Source of the DNA: Chitinophagaceae bacterium
GTDB taxonomy: Bacteria; Bacteroidota; Bacteroidia; Chitinophagales; Chitinophagaceae
Length of the DNA: 64,000 bases
Direction of reading: 5' to 3'
Assembly: GCA_016787085.1 (NCBI GenBank)
Contig: JAEUVJ010000061.1
Coordinates: 124,001 to 188,000, forward strand
Made by a program: the position numbers and the translations under genes. Positions 35,959 to 44,543 of this stretch are shown here, in pieces (position 1 is the stretch's first letter; the number at the start of each line of letters is the position of its first letter). The notes under the pieces are model-generated. The model ran no database searches. It was given only the letters and a program-made list of their open reading frames with translations, and was not told the DNA's origin.

Positions 35959-36414
35959 ATGTTTAACGCAAAAAACAAAACCGACATGTTACCCGAAAAA
36001 ACATCTAACGGAAACGGCGGCGCTACCCTGGTAAGTGCCGGTACTACTCTCAAAGGCGACATCAGCAGCAACAGTGATCTCCGGATCGATGGTACGATCA
36101 TCGGCAATGTGACCAGTGCGGCCAAGATCGTTATCGGCGCCAATGGGTCAGTAGAAGGAAATATTGCCGGTAACCAGGCAGATGTAGTCGGCAAGGTGAC
36201 TGGTGATATCAAAACCAAGGATCTGCTGCAGCTGCGTGGTGAATGTGTGGTGAAAGGCAATGTGTATGCCGGTAAACTGCAGATAGAGCCAACAGCCGTA
36301 TTCAATGGTCAATGTCATATGGGTGCTGCAGCCGCTCCTGAAAAGAATGGCAACGGCAGCCATACTATCGCAGAGATCAGTAAAAATGGACAAACAGCGG
36401 CCATCGCCCACTAA
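35959..36414 (+). CDS. Bactofilin (polymer-forming cytoskeletal protein)
   Basis: 151 residues. The DUF583 right-handed beta-helix core is clear at about 25-120: ISAGTTLKGDIS-like repeats of six-residue rungs such as LRIDGTIIGNV, VIGANGSVEGNI, ADVVGKVTGDI and LRGECVVKGNV. Disordered tails lie on both sides. Bactofilins polymerise without nucleotide into filaments that position cell-wall enzymes and shape the cell. Neighbouring M23-type membrane stub upstream supports a cell-wall role. Its end overlaps the AtpZ gene by 29 bases. Confidence 0.93.
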   Translation: MFNAKNKTDMLPEKTSNGNGGATLVSAGTTLKGDISSNSDLRIDGTIIGNVTSAAKIVIGANGSVEGNIAGNQADVVGKVTGDIKTKDLLQLRGECVVKGNVYAGKLQIEPTAVFNGQCHMGAAAAPEKNGNGSHTIAEISKNGQTAAIAH

Positions 36415-36625
36415 TCACTCCAATAAGGACCTTCTTCGCTATGCGGGTCTCGGCTCGCAATTATTAGCAGCTATCGGTCTGGCAGTTTTTGCCGGGCTGA
36501 AAGCTGACAAATGGCTGCATACTTCCCCCGTGTTGGCCTGTGTCTTACCTTTGCTCGCATTAGGCGCTATGTTTTATAAACTGGTGCGGGATACAGGTAA
36601 ACACAAAAAAGATGAACCGGAATAG
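36386..36625 (+). CDS. atpZ: AtpZ/AtpI-family small membrane protein
   Basis: 79 residues from ATG 36386, inside the end of the bactofilin gene; the frame is open further upstream but the real protein starts at MDKQRPSPTNHSNKDLLRYA. Two membrane helices: LGSQLLAAIGLAVFAGLKAD and LACVLPLLALGAMFYKLV, the AtpZ hairpin with the conserved basic/acidic residues between. AtpZ/AtpI help assemble the ATP synthase c-ring or import Mg or Ca. No atpB or other F-ATPase subunit follows here. Overlaps the next gene by 14 bases. Confidence 0.85.
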   Translation: MDKQRPSPTNHSNKDLLRYAGLGSQLLAAIGLAVFAGLKADKWLHTSPVLACVLPLLALGAMFYKLVRDTGKHKKDEPE

Positions 36626-37013
36626 TATAGGCCCTCTTCGCCCGATGATCCTCGTGTTTGTATTGCTCAATGGTTTTTTTGTAGCAGGCAGAGCGATACT
36701 CGAAAAATGGAATGTTGATCAATCCGTCGTTATAGGAGGCAACCTTATTTTATTTATCGTCAGCCTGGCTTCTTTTTTATTGACCAAACGGTCATTGGCG
36801 GCGCCTAACCCCAATGCTTTTGTACGGGCCATGTATGGCAGTTTTATGATCAAATTCTTTGTGTGTGCCGCCGCGGCTTTTGCGTATATCATGTCGGTGA
36901 AGAAAAATGTAAATAAACAGGCGCTGTTTGTCTGCATGGGGCTCTACATTGTTTATACAGTTCTCGAAGTATCTTCCCTCCTGAAATTGCTCAAGCAGAA
37001 AAAGAATGCCTAA
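36612..37013 (+). CDS. Four-helix membrane protein, possible ATP synthase subunit I-like
   Basis: 133 residues with four predicted membrane helices (about 10-28, 41-60, 72-94, 104-122). It occupies the slot after atpZ that in many Bacteroidota is held by an uncharacterised membrane protein just before atpB; a link to ATP synthase subunit I is inference from this. Basic loop PNPNAFVRAMYGSFMIKFF. Overlaps both neighbours (14 and 8 bases), so it is cotranslated with atpZ and the SprT-like gene. Confidence 0.72.
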   Translation: MNRNSIGPLRPMILVFVLLNGFFVAGRAILEKWNVDQSVVIGGNLILFIVSLASFLLTKRSLAAPNPNAFVRAMYGSFMIKFFVCAAAAFAYIMSVKKNVNKQALFVCMGLYIVYTVLEVSSLLKLLKQKKNA

Positions 37014-37638
37014 ACAGGAAGCGCCTATTTCACAGTTGCAGGATTATTTACCAGCGGGAACCTATGAGCCTGTATTGAGTTACCTGCGGCAGTTCAAGGT
37101 TCATCTTACAGTGGCGAGGGAAAGAAAAAGTATCCTTGGAGATTACCGGCACCGTACTTATCATGCCAATCACCGCATCAGCGTGAACGGTAGCCTGAAT
37201 CGTTATGCTTTTCTCATCACCCTGCTGCATGAACTAGCCCACCTGCTGACCTTTGAGCAATTTGGCAATAAAGTAATGGCCCATGGCCGTGAGTGGAAAA
37301 CGATCTATGGCCGGTTATTGCACCAGTTCCTTCAGCATAAAGTTTTCCCGCCCGATATTGAAAAAGAGATCATGGTTTCACTTCACAATCCGGCTGCCAG
37401 CAGTTGTGCGGAGGATGGTTTATTAAGAGTATTGAGAAGATATGATCCGGCTGACAGTAAATTTCAGCTGATAGAAGAGCTAATGATCAATGCCACCTTC
37501 CGGATTGATGACGGACGTGTTTTTCAAAAAGGGAAGAAACTGCGGAAGCGGTTTCAATGCATGGAAATAAAGACAGGCAGGCAGTATCTCTTCAGCCCGG
37601 TGTATGAGGTGGAACTGATACAAAGCAGCTTGTTGTAA
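37006..37638 (+). CDS. SprT-like metalloprotease-domain protein
   Basis: 210 residues, cytosolic. The zinc motif HELAH (His75, Glu76, His79) with a third His93 in MAHGREWK marks the SprT/SPRTN-type fold. The tail contains the basic segment GKKLRKRFQCMEIKTGRQYLF, which lacks the zinc ribbon found in many SprT proteins. SPRTN in eukaryotes digests DNA-crosslinked proteins; the bacterial role is unknown. Last gene of the overlapping bactofilin-atpZ cluster. Confidence 0.85.
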   Translation: MPKQEAPISQLQDYLPAGTYEPVLSYLRQFKVHLTVARERKSILGDYRHRTYHANHRISVNGSLNRYAFLITLLHELAHLLTFEQFGNKVMAHGREWKTIYGRLLHQFLQHKVFPPDIEKEIMVSLHNPAASSCAEDGLLRVLRRYDPADSKFQLIEELMINATFRIDDGRVFQKGKKLRKRFQCMEIKTGRQYLFSPVYEVELIQSSLL

Positions 37639-37681
37639 TCAAAACTTAATTACCTTAGAAAATAAATCAAAACTAACGAGT

Positions 37682-38221
37682 ATGAAAAAGTTCATCCTGG
37701 CCATTTTAGTAACCGGCATTGTTACCACGATGTATGCACAAACAGACAAAGGGGATGTGATGGTAGGCGGCAGACTGGACCTGAATACGGGTGATAACAG
37801 TACGTATATCGGGTTTACTCCCGGTGTAGGTTTCTTTGTGGCAAAGAATATTGCCATTGGCGGCAATCTTGGGATCACCCACCAGAAGATCGGCGATTCC
37901 AAAACGACCAACTTCGGTATCGGGCCTTTTGCCCGTATTCTTTTTACCAATTCAAATGTAAAGCCCCTGCTGCAGGGTTCGTTTAGCTACCTGAGCTCAA
38001 AGTATAAAGAGCCGGGTTTCTCCTCCAGCAATACCGGTACCAATATATTTCTTGGCGGAGGTGTTGCTGTATTCATCAATGAAAATGTATCCATCGAAGG
38101 GCTGATGGGTTATTCGCATTCCAAGTACAAAGATTTTGACGGCGATGGTGGGTTCAACCTCGGCATCGGCTTCCAGGTATATTTAACGAAAAGGCAGGTG
38201 GATAAAGTGAGGGGGAGATAA
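37682..38221 (+). CDS. Outer-membrane beta-barrel protein
   Basis: 179 residues: signal peptide (FILAILVTGIVTTMYAQ), then eight or so amphipathic strands (VMVGGRLDLNTG, IAIGGNLGITHQKIG, LLQGSFSYLSS, VSIEGLMGYSHSKY, FNLGIGFQVYL). This is the OMP_b-brl/OmpW-size barrel common in Bacteroidota. No specific cargo can be named. It follows the SprT gene by 43 bases on the same strand. Confidence 0.82.
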   Translation: MKKFILAILVTGIVTTMYAQTDKGDVMVGGRLDLNTGDNSTYIGFTPGVGFFVAKNIAIGGNLGITHQKIGDSKTTNFGIGPFARILFTNSNVKPLLQGSFSYLSSKYKEPGFSSSNTGTNIFLGGGVAVFINENVSIEGLMGYSHSKYKDFDGDGGFNLGIGFQVYLTKRQVDKVRGR

Positions 38222-38300
38222 ACAAGTTTAAGAGTTCCAGGTGTTCCATTAGTTCAAAAAACCTACAAAACGGAGTCCAACTCGTGAACTGCTGGAACTT

Positions 38301-38789
38301 TCAACCTTTCAACTTCTTCAACATCCACAGGCTGCAGCCGGTATGGCCGCTGTTGCCCATCGGACCTCGCAGATATTCAAAGCCGAATTTTGCATAGATA
38401 TTCAGTGCCTGTTTCAGTTCGGGCATCGTTTCGAGATACACATTTGTATAGCCTGTTTCTTCAGCGAAGGACAGGCTTTTTTCTATCAGTGTTCTTCCAA
38501 GTCCTGTACCTCTTGCCTGCGGCAATAAATACATTTTAACCAGCTCGCAGGTTTCGGCAGGCAGGCCATCGGTAGGATAGATGCCGCCACCGCCCACAAT
38601 TTCACCATTCATCTCGGCAACGAAATAGCCTGCGCCTTTTGTTTGGAATAATTCATACAAAGCGTCCGTAGTGGGGTCATAATACACCGTGCCGGGATGA
38701 TTGGCGCCAAATTCGGCCAGTGTATCCCTGACGATCTGAGCCAGCACCGGGTTATCGCTTTGCTGAATGGGGCGAATAGTAATGCTCAT
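38301..38789 (-). CDS. GNAT-family N-acetyltransferase
   Basis: 162 residues. The acetyl-CoA site is seen as LPQARGTGLGRTLIEKSL (Q/R-x-x-G-x-G/A), followed by the strand VYLETMPELKQALNIYAKFGFEYL. It would acetylate a small amine or protein N-terminus in the cytosol; the substrate is unknown. Short inverted repeats in the gap to the convergent barrel gene (AGTTCCAG 38233-38240, CTGGAACT 38292-38299) may act as a terminator. Confidence 0.9.
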   Translation of the reverse strand: MSITIRPIQQSDNPVLAQIVRDTLAEFGANHPGTVYYDPTTDALYELFQTKGAGYFVAEMNGEIVGGGGIYPTDGLPAETCELVKMYLLPQARGTGLGRTLIEKSLSFAEETGYTNVYLETMPELKQALNIYAKFGFEYLRGPMGNSGHTGCSLWMLKKLKG

Positions 38790-38866
38790 GCAGCAAAGCT
38801 AAGGAGTAAGCAAGAATCCATATTGTTCCTGATGGATGTTGTTTGTTTCTGTATTGTTCTTCTTGA

Positions 38867-38994
38867 ATAAGGTAATAAGGTTGGCGTCACTAATAATCTG
38901 TTTTTCTACTAAGGTTTAGTTTCTTTTTATGGATGCAGCTTTTAACCTTAGTAGAAAAATAATCCGGGAGGAGAGTTTGACCTTATTACCTTAT
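38867..38994. repeat. Nested perfect palindrome (128 bp)
   Basis: Outer arms ATAAGGTAATAAGGT (38867-38881) and ACCTTATTACCTTAT (38980-38994) are perfect 15-base complements. Inside them, TTTTTCTACTAAGGTT (38901-38916) and AACCTTAGTAGAAAAA (38944-38959) are perfect 16-base complements around a 27-base centre. The side loops are 18 and 20 bases. It lies between the start of the GNAT gene and the end of the M23 gene, both minus strand. A MITE-like element or a long structured RNA leader are possible. Confidence 0.85.
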
Positions 38995-39070
38995 AAGGTT
39001 CAGAGATACTGTGTAAATTTCTGAAACAGGAGGTTACTGATTGATAAACGATGATATTGCACTCGTTTAT

Positions 39071-39643
39071 TTATTCGACTGGCTTTTGATATGTTTCGCC
39101 TCCTTCTAAAAGCCGGATGCCGTCAGTCGTTCTGAATTTTGTTCGCACAAAAGAATCTTTCTCATAGTTCAGTTTTCGTTTTACTGCAAAGTGCAGGTGA
39201 GGCCGCAATACAAAACCGGTGCTGCCGCTGTACCCGATCAGCTGGCCTTTGGCTACGGTTCCTTTTTTTATCACTACACCAGCTTTCTGCAGGTGCCAGT
39301 AGCAGCCGAAGCTGCCATCCCTATGTTTGATCATGATGTAATTCGCTTTCTTTTCATATCTGGCAAAAGGCCCGCCCTCGTCGCTATTATCTTTATAGCT
39401 ATACACAACACCTTCCCGGGCTGCATATACCGGGGTGCCTTCGGGCATGCTGAAATCCAGTGCCGCTTTATGTTTATGGGAGAACAGACCGCCGTATCCC
39501 TGCACCACTTTATGGCTGGTACCTTCTTTAAACGGCAGGTCATAAACATAACTGTCAAGATTGGCTGTGACGGTACTGCCGGATAAGAAATAGATAAGCC
39601 CCCCGGCAATGATCAGAAGAAGGATGAGGAGGAGCTTTTTCAT
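39071..39643 (-). CDS. M23-family (LytM-like) metallopeptidase, membrane-anchored
   Basis: 190 residues. N-terminal membrane helix or uncleaved signal (MKKLLLILLLIIAGGLIYFL), then the LytM fold: first metal ligand region HKAALDF, GTPVYAAREGVVYSYKD, YWHLQKAGV and PHLHFAV. The ligands are His and Asp in HKAALD and the His-x-His of HLHF. It should cleave peptidoglycan cross-bridges or, lacking partners, serve as an amidase activator. No linked cell-division genes. Confidence 0.9.
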   Translation of the reverse strand: MKKLLLILLLIIAGGLIYFLSGSTVTANLDSYVYDLPFKEGTSHKVVQGYGGLFSHKHKAALDFSMPEGTPVYAAREGVVYSYKDNSDEGGPFARYEKKANYIMIKHRDGSFGCYWHLQKAGVVIKKGTVAKGQLIGYSGSTGFVLRPHLHFAVKRKLNYEKDSFVRTKFRTTDGIRLLEGGETYQKPVE

Positions 39644-39770
39644 GTGGGTAAAGTGCGGTCTATATTAGTTTCAGAGTTGCGTGATTTGACAGTCTGTATT
39701 ACTCCTATCATTCCGGTTGCGGCGCACCCAATAGCACAAATTCGGCTGTTGTATGCAATTTTATTCCTTG

Positions 39771-40181
39771 TCAATCTAATGGCTTTTTAAAAGAAAGAAT
39801 TATGTCCACACATCTTTGTTGAACATGTGCATCAGGGAAATGCAAATCGTATGCTCCATCGGTTTCTTCTCCTAACCAGGTGATATAAACTTTTGTTATG
39901 TCAAACTTGAAATGTTTTGTCAGGTAGTTATAAACCACCTCGGCTCTCTTTTTAGAAAGTCGTTTGTTGTATTTGATCGAACCTTTTGTGTCGGTATATG
40001 CGAATATTTTTAAAAACCCGAATGTGTCGGATGAGCATTTATGCCCAATTTCATTTAGAGCTGAAAAATATTTTTTGTCGATTTTGTAACTGCCGGATGC
40101 AAAACGTAATGTTTGAACAGAAGTGCTTTGCCCAAAAGTAAACAAGGGCATCAAGAAAAGTAAAGCTGTAATTATTTGCAT
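39771..40181 (-). CDS. OmpA-like domain protein, exported
   Basis: 136 residues from ATG 40181, where a signal peptide begins (MQIITALLFLMPLFTFGQ). Only a compact OmpA_C-like fold follows: LRFASGSYKIDKKYFSALNEIG, IFAYTDTKGSIKYNKRLSKKRAEVV and QQRCVDIILSF. The usual TD-x-x-G and final R-x-x-x-x-I pattern are kept, but the peptidoglycan-site Arg of NRR is partly replaced (QQRC), so binding strength is uncertain. No second domain. Confidence 0.78.
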   Translation of the reverse strand: MQIITALLFLMPLFTFGQSTSVQTLRFASGSYKIDKKYFSALNEIGHKCSSDTFGFLKIFAYTDTKGSIKYNKRLSKKRAEVVYNYLTKHFKFDITKVYITWLGEETDGAYDLHFPDAHVQQRCVDIILSFKKPLD

Positions 40182-40343
40182 GAGTCTTTGCCATTTCAAT
40201 ATTCCATTTAAAGTTGTATTCAAAAGCATTTTGTCAATGAAATTGGTTCGAAGTTATGAGGGGTGTTAAAGATTGTATTCAACTCGTGTATTGCCATCAT
40301 TTCTTCTTCCGAATTTAATTCATTTTCAAAGCATTTTTGGAAC

Positions 40344-40372
40344 AAAAAAAATCCCGGCCTCTCAGCCAGGAT
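40344..40372 (-). terminator. Probable terminator after sucC
   Basis: ATCCCGGC (40351-40358) pairs with GCCAGGAT (40365-40372) with one mismatch; the minus strand continues into a run of seven or more T (40344-40350). It lies 58 bases beyond the sucC stop, after the dispersed repeat at 40388. Confidence 0.72.
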
Positions 40373-40387
40373 TTTTGTATCGTTGAT

Positions 40388-40424
40388 CACCCTTCGGAAC
40401 TCTTCGACAAGCTCAGAGTGACAA
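40388..40424. repeat. Dispersed intergenic repeat with TTCGACAAGCTCAG core
   Basis: The stretch contains CTTCGGAACTCTTCGACAAG followed by CTCAGAGTGACA. Sequences with this core occur many times in intergenic DNA of Bacteroidota and other bacteria as I recall; a single copy was seen here. Located just after sucC. Confidence 0.45.
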
Positions 40425-40429
40425 TATAG

Positions 40430-41641
40430 TTACGCTACAGCTTTCTTCACCAGATCCGCTGCTTCACTCAGCAGTATCGCCGATTGTACTTTCAGGCCGC
40501 TTTCGTCTATCAGTTTCTTTGCTTCTTCGGCATTGGTGCCTTGTAAACGAACAATGATCGGTATTTTAATGTTGCCGAGATTTTTATAAGCATCAATCAC
40601 ACCTTGCGCCACACGGTCGCAGCGAACAATACCGCCAAAGATGTTGATGAGGATCGCTTTTACAGCAGGGTCTTTTAAGATGATCTTGAAACCGGCTTCC
40701 ACGGTTTGCGCATTGGCCGTACCACCTACATCGAGGAAGTTGGCAGGTTCGCCGCCGCTGAGTTTGATCATATCCATGGTGGCCATGGCGAGACCGGCGC
40801 CGTTCACCATACAACCTACATTGCCATCGAGCTTTACAAAGTTCAGGTTGTATTTGCCGGCTTCCACTTCGGTCGGGTCTTCTTCGGATGTATCCCTTAA
40901 TGATGTCAGGTCGGCATGGCGAACAAGGGCGTTATCATCAAGGTTCATCTTACAGTCAACGGCCACGATCTTATCATCGGCTGCTTTGAACAGTGGGTTG
41001 ATCTCGAGCATCGAGCAATCGAGCCCAACATAGGCGTTATATAAATTCGTAACGAACTTCACGCAGTTTTTGAATGCTTCACCGGTTAATCCAAGATTGA
41101 AGGCGATCTTCCTCGCCTGGAAACCTTGTAAGCCACCGGAAGGATGTACCCATTCTTTAAATATCTTCTCCGGGGTATCATGCGCCACATCTTCGATGTT
41201 CATACCACCTTCGGTACTGTACATGATCACATTTTGTCCTTTGGTCCTGTCCAGCAAAATGGATAAGTAAAATTCTTTTCTCGGGGAAGGGCCATCGTAG
41301 TACATATCCTGTGCTACCAATATCTTGTTCACCACTTTACCGGCAGGACCTGTCTGTATAGTGACCAATGTGCCGCCGAGTATCTTTTTGGCAATGTCTA
41401 TGACATCATCCACGTTCTTGCCCACCTTTACTCCGTTGATGCCGGTTTCTTTGACGGTGCCTTTACCACGGCCGCCTGCATGTATCTGAGCTTTCACTAC
41501 GGCGAAACTGCTGCCGAACTGTGTCTTGATCTGGCGGTAAGCCTCTTCCGCTTCATGCACGGTGCTGCAGGCAAATCCTTCCTGCACAAGAACATTATAC
41601 TTTTTCAGTAATTCTTTAGCCTGGTATTCGTGGAGATTCAT
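40430..41641 (-). CDS. sucC: Succinate--CoA ligase (ADP-forming) subunit beta
   Basis: 403 residues, usual length. SucC forms the nucleotide-binding part of succinyl-CoA synthetase in the TCA cycle. The start MNLHEYQAKELLKKYNV is the family hallmark. Also seen are the ATP-grasp GGRGKGTVKETGI, LEINPLF, the CoA/phosphate loop GGTANAQTVEAGFKIIL and NIFGGIVRCDRVAQG. The alpha subunit gene sucD is not adjacent, which is common in Bacteroidota. The gene stands alone on the minus strand. Confidence 0.97.
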   Translation of the reverse strand: MNLHEYQAKELLKKYNVLVQEGFACSTVHEAEEAYRQIKTQFGSSFAVVKAQIHAGGRGKGTVKETGINGVKVGKNVDDVIDIAKKILGGTLVTIQTGPAGKVVNKILVAQDMYYDGPSPRKEFYLSILLDRTKGQNVIMYSTEGGMNIEDVAHDTPEKIFKEWVHPSGGLQGFQARKIAFNLGLTGEAFKNCVKFVTNLYNAYVGLDCSMLEINPLFKAADDKIVAVDCKMNLDDNALVRHADLTSLRDTSEEDPTEVEAGKYNLNFVKLDGNVGCMVNGAGLAMATMDMIKLSGGEPANFLDVGGTANAQTVEAGFKIILKDPAVKAILINIFGGIVRCDRVAQGVIDAYKNLGNIKIPIIVRLQGTNAEEAKKLIDESGLKVQSAILLSEAADLVKKAVA

Positions 41642-41807
41642 ATCGGAAAATTTCCGGCGAAGATATGTTAAAGGTCATTGCAGGCAATGCGAGGCAAGTG
41701 AATAGTGAATAGTTTTTATGCGAAACATTATATACTGGCTGAAGGCTGGAAGGCCCGATTGTTTTAAATTGCGGTTTTGAACGGAGGTGTTCTACCAAAT
41801 TGCTGTT

Positions 41808-44540
41808 ATGAAGAAATTTTACCTTCCTGTACTGTCTGCACTCATCGCTTTTACCGCTCATAGCCAGATCACTTTAAGCGGCAGTAACTATTCACAGGAT
41901 TTTGACGGAATAGGCTCTGGTTTGCCGGCTGGTTTCAGGGTGTCATCGAATGCTACAGCTTCGGCCCTGGGAACAGCTGCAACATTTACAAATACAATTG
42001 ATGCTAATTCTCCCTGGAACAGCACTACTTCCGGCTGGAAGAACGTGGCTTCTGCGGATGGATTGATCAGTTCGGCCAATGGTGCAACGCAGGCCGCCCA
42101 TACCGACAGATCGGTTGGTATCCGGCAAAGCGGTTCCGTGGCCGATCCCGGTGCGGCGCTTGAAATGCAATTAGCTAATACTACCGGTTTTGGCGCTTTT
42201 ACATTAAGTTTCAAATTACAGTCATTGGATGTTACCTCACCACGCATCACCACGTGGAGAGTTGATTATGGTGTGGGAACATCCCCGTCAGCCTTTACAC
42301 AGGTAGCTACCGTACCCGTTACGATCGAAACGGGGGGCAGTACATTCGCCAACACAACGGTAACGGTCAGCTTTGGCAATAGCTTAGATGATATCAGTCA
42401 GAATGTTTGGATAAGGATCACCAGCCTGGCAGCCGCTACCGGATCAGGCAACCGGGCCACCACGGGTATTGATGATATTTCACTGAACTATTCACTGAGT
42501 TCAGGCTGTACGCCACCGGCTACACAAGCTTCGGCAGCTTCATTTGCATCGGTCACCAATAATTCATTTACCGTTAACTGGACAGCAGGCAGCGGTTCTA
42601 ATTCTTTGGTGATACTGAAACAAGGCAGTGCGGTAGCCGGTACCCCGGTTACGGGTACGGCTTATACAGCAGGTACAGTTTTCGGCAGCGGGCAAACGAT
42701 AGCTGCCAATGAATACGTAGTATATAACGGGACAGGCAATTCAGCGGCAGTAACCGGCCTGTTGCCGGGTACAACCTATCATGTGGCTGTCTTTAGTTTT
42801 GATAATACTTTTTCCTGTTACAATATAACAAACCCGGCTACCAACAGTACGGCTACTTCCTGCGGTGAGCCTACCTTACAGGTAAGTACTGTAAACGCTA
42901 ATGCTTCCTTAGTATCTGCATCCGTAAGCTGGAGCGGTGGTAATGGCAGCGGGTATGTTGTTAAAGTGAATTCGGTAAATAGTTTTACCCCGCCGGTTGA
43001 TGGTACAAGCTATACAGGCAATACAACATATAGCGGAGGTGAGCAGGTTTTGTATGCCGGCACAAATACATCCACGTTTGTTACCGGATTGACAACAGGT
43101 ACCACGTATTATGTCACTGTTTACAATTACAATACTTGTGCGGGCCTCCCTGATTACCTGGTATCGGGCAATGTGGTCAGAACATTCACAACACTTGTCA
43201 ATAATGGCATCCCGCTGAACTATTACAGTTCTGCAACGGGGCTTTCCTGTGGAGCATTGAAAACAGAATTGCGCAATATTATCAATAGCGGCCTCAATCA
43301 TCAGAGTTATGATGACCTGTGGACGATCTACCAGACAGGTGATATACAACCTGCCGAGCTGGGTGGCGGCAACGTGATATGGGATATTTATTCGGATGAT
43401 CCGACTGGTCCCGATCCTTATGAGTTTACACCGGGTACTGATCAGTGCGGCTCATACAGTGGTGAAGGCGATTGTTACAACCGGGAGCATTCATTTCCGC
43501 AAAGCTGGTTTGGTGGCGGTACCGGTGCAGGCCCGGGTACAGACTATCACCATATTTTCCCGACCGATGGTTCAGTGAATGGTCTTCGATCAAATTTTCC
43601 TTATGGCAGAGTGGGAACCGCCTCGCAAACCTCTGACAACGGCAGTAAACTGGGAAGCAGCAACTGGCCGGGTATGACGGGTACCGTTTTTGAACCCATC
43701 AACGAATACAAAGGCGATGTGGCCCGTGCATTTTTGTATATGGTCACCTGTTACCAGAACAGTATGGCAGCCTGGGAAGCCGACGACCCCAGTGGTGATA
43801 TAGCTATGGACGGAACCACCTGGCCATCGGTAGAGATCCCTTACCTGCAACTGATGTTGTCATGGCACGACAGCGACCCGGTTAGCCAGAAGGAAGCAGA
43901 TCGCAACAATACTGCGCTTGGTTTCCAGGGAAACCGGAACCCGTTTGTGGATCACCCGGAGTATGTTGATCTTACCTGGTCGGCATCATGCGGGCTGACC
44001 TTACCGGTTGATCTTACTGCATTCAAAGGACGGCTTTCAGGTAATACGGTTCTATTGAACTGGACAATCGAAAGAGCAGAAGGCTTTAGTCACTTTGAAG
44101 TAGAAAGAAGTGTAAATGGCGGATCATTTGTGAAAGCAGGGAAAGTGACATGGATCGCCGGTTTGAATAATTATTCTTTTGCCGACGATATAGCAGCCAT
44201 CAGCGGTAAAGTTTTATACCGTTTGAAGATGGTGGATGATAATGGTGTTTTCAAGTACAGTAAAACGGTAAGCATTACACTTGCGGGCCTGGATGAGATA
44301 GCGCTGGTATATCCCAATCCTGCGCGGGGCACGATCCATATATCTTTCCGGAAGACGCTTACGTCAAATGCCATGTTGTATGTGTCGGATGCATCCGGAA
44401 GAACGGTTAAAAGGATGGTTTTACCGGGAGGCCAGGTAAACTATCCGCTGAATATAGAAGGTCTTGTCAGCGGTATGTATATACTCAAATGTGTGAAGGA
44501 CGGAGAAGTGAGCCACGCCAAATTCATCGTGCAGCCTTAG
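41808..44540 (+). CDS. T9SS-exported endonuclease I-family nuclease
   Basis: 910 residues from ATG 41808, where the signal peptide MKKFYLPVLSALIAFTAHSQ begins. The first 230 residues form a beta-sandwich, then two fibronectin-III-like domains (about 235-355 and 360-465). The EndA/NucM endonuclease I domain follows (about 475-715) with its metal motif NREHSFPQSW (His561) and TDYHHIFPTDGSVNGLRSN. The end, PVDLTAFKGRLSGNTVLLNW to LVYPNPARGTIHISF and GMYILKCVKDGEVSHAKF, is a T9SS type A sorting domain. Predicted to cut DNA outside the cell for nutrients or biofilm turnover. Three bases separate it from the next gene. Confidence 0.94.
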   Translation: MKKFYLPVLSALIAFTAHSQITLSGSNYSQDFDGIGSGLPAGFRVSSNATASALGTAATFTNTIDANSPWNSTTSGWKNVASADGLISSANGATQAAHTDRSVGIRQSGSVADPGAALEMQLANTTGFGAFTLSFKLQSLDVTSPRITTWRVDYGVGTSPSAFTQVATVPVTIETGGSTFANTTVTVSFGNSLDDISQNVWIRITSLAAATGSGNRATTGIDDISLNYSLSSGCTPPATQASAASFASVTNNSFTVNWTAGSGSNSLVILKQGSAVAGTPVTGTAYTAGTVFGSGQTIAANEYVVYNGTGNSAAVTGLLPGTTYHVAVFSFDNTFSCYNITNPATNSTATSCGEPTLQVSTVNANASLVSASVSWSGGNGSGYVVKVNSVNSFTPPVDGTSYTGNTTYSGGEQVLYAGTNTSTFVTGLTTGTTYYVTVYNYNTCAGLPDYLVSGNVVRTFTTLVNNGIPLNYYSSATGLSCGALKTELRNIINSGLNHQSYDDLWTIYQTGDIQPAELGGGNVIWDIYSDDPTGPDPYEFTPGTDQCGSYSGEGDCYNREHSFPQSWFGGGTGAGPGTDYHHIFPTDGSVNGLRSNFPYGRVGTASQTSDNGSKLGSSNWPGMTGTVFEPINEYKGDVARAFLYMVTCYQNSMAAWEADDPSGDIAMDGTTWPSVEIPYLQLMLSWHDSDPVSQKEADRNNTALGFQGNRNPFVDHPEYVDLTWSASCGLTLPVDLTAFKGRLSGNTVLLNWTIERAEGFSHFEVERSVNGGSFVKAGKVTWIAGLNNYSFADDIAAISGKVLYRLKMVDDNGVFKYSKTVSITLAGLDEIALVYPNPARGTIHISFRKTLTSNAMLYVSDASGRTVKRMVLPGGQVNYPLNIEGLVSGMYILKCVKDGEVSHAKFIVQP

Positions 44541-44543
44541 CGT

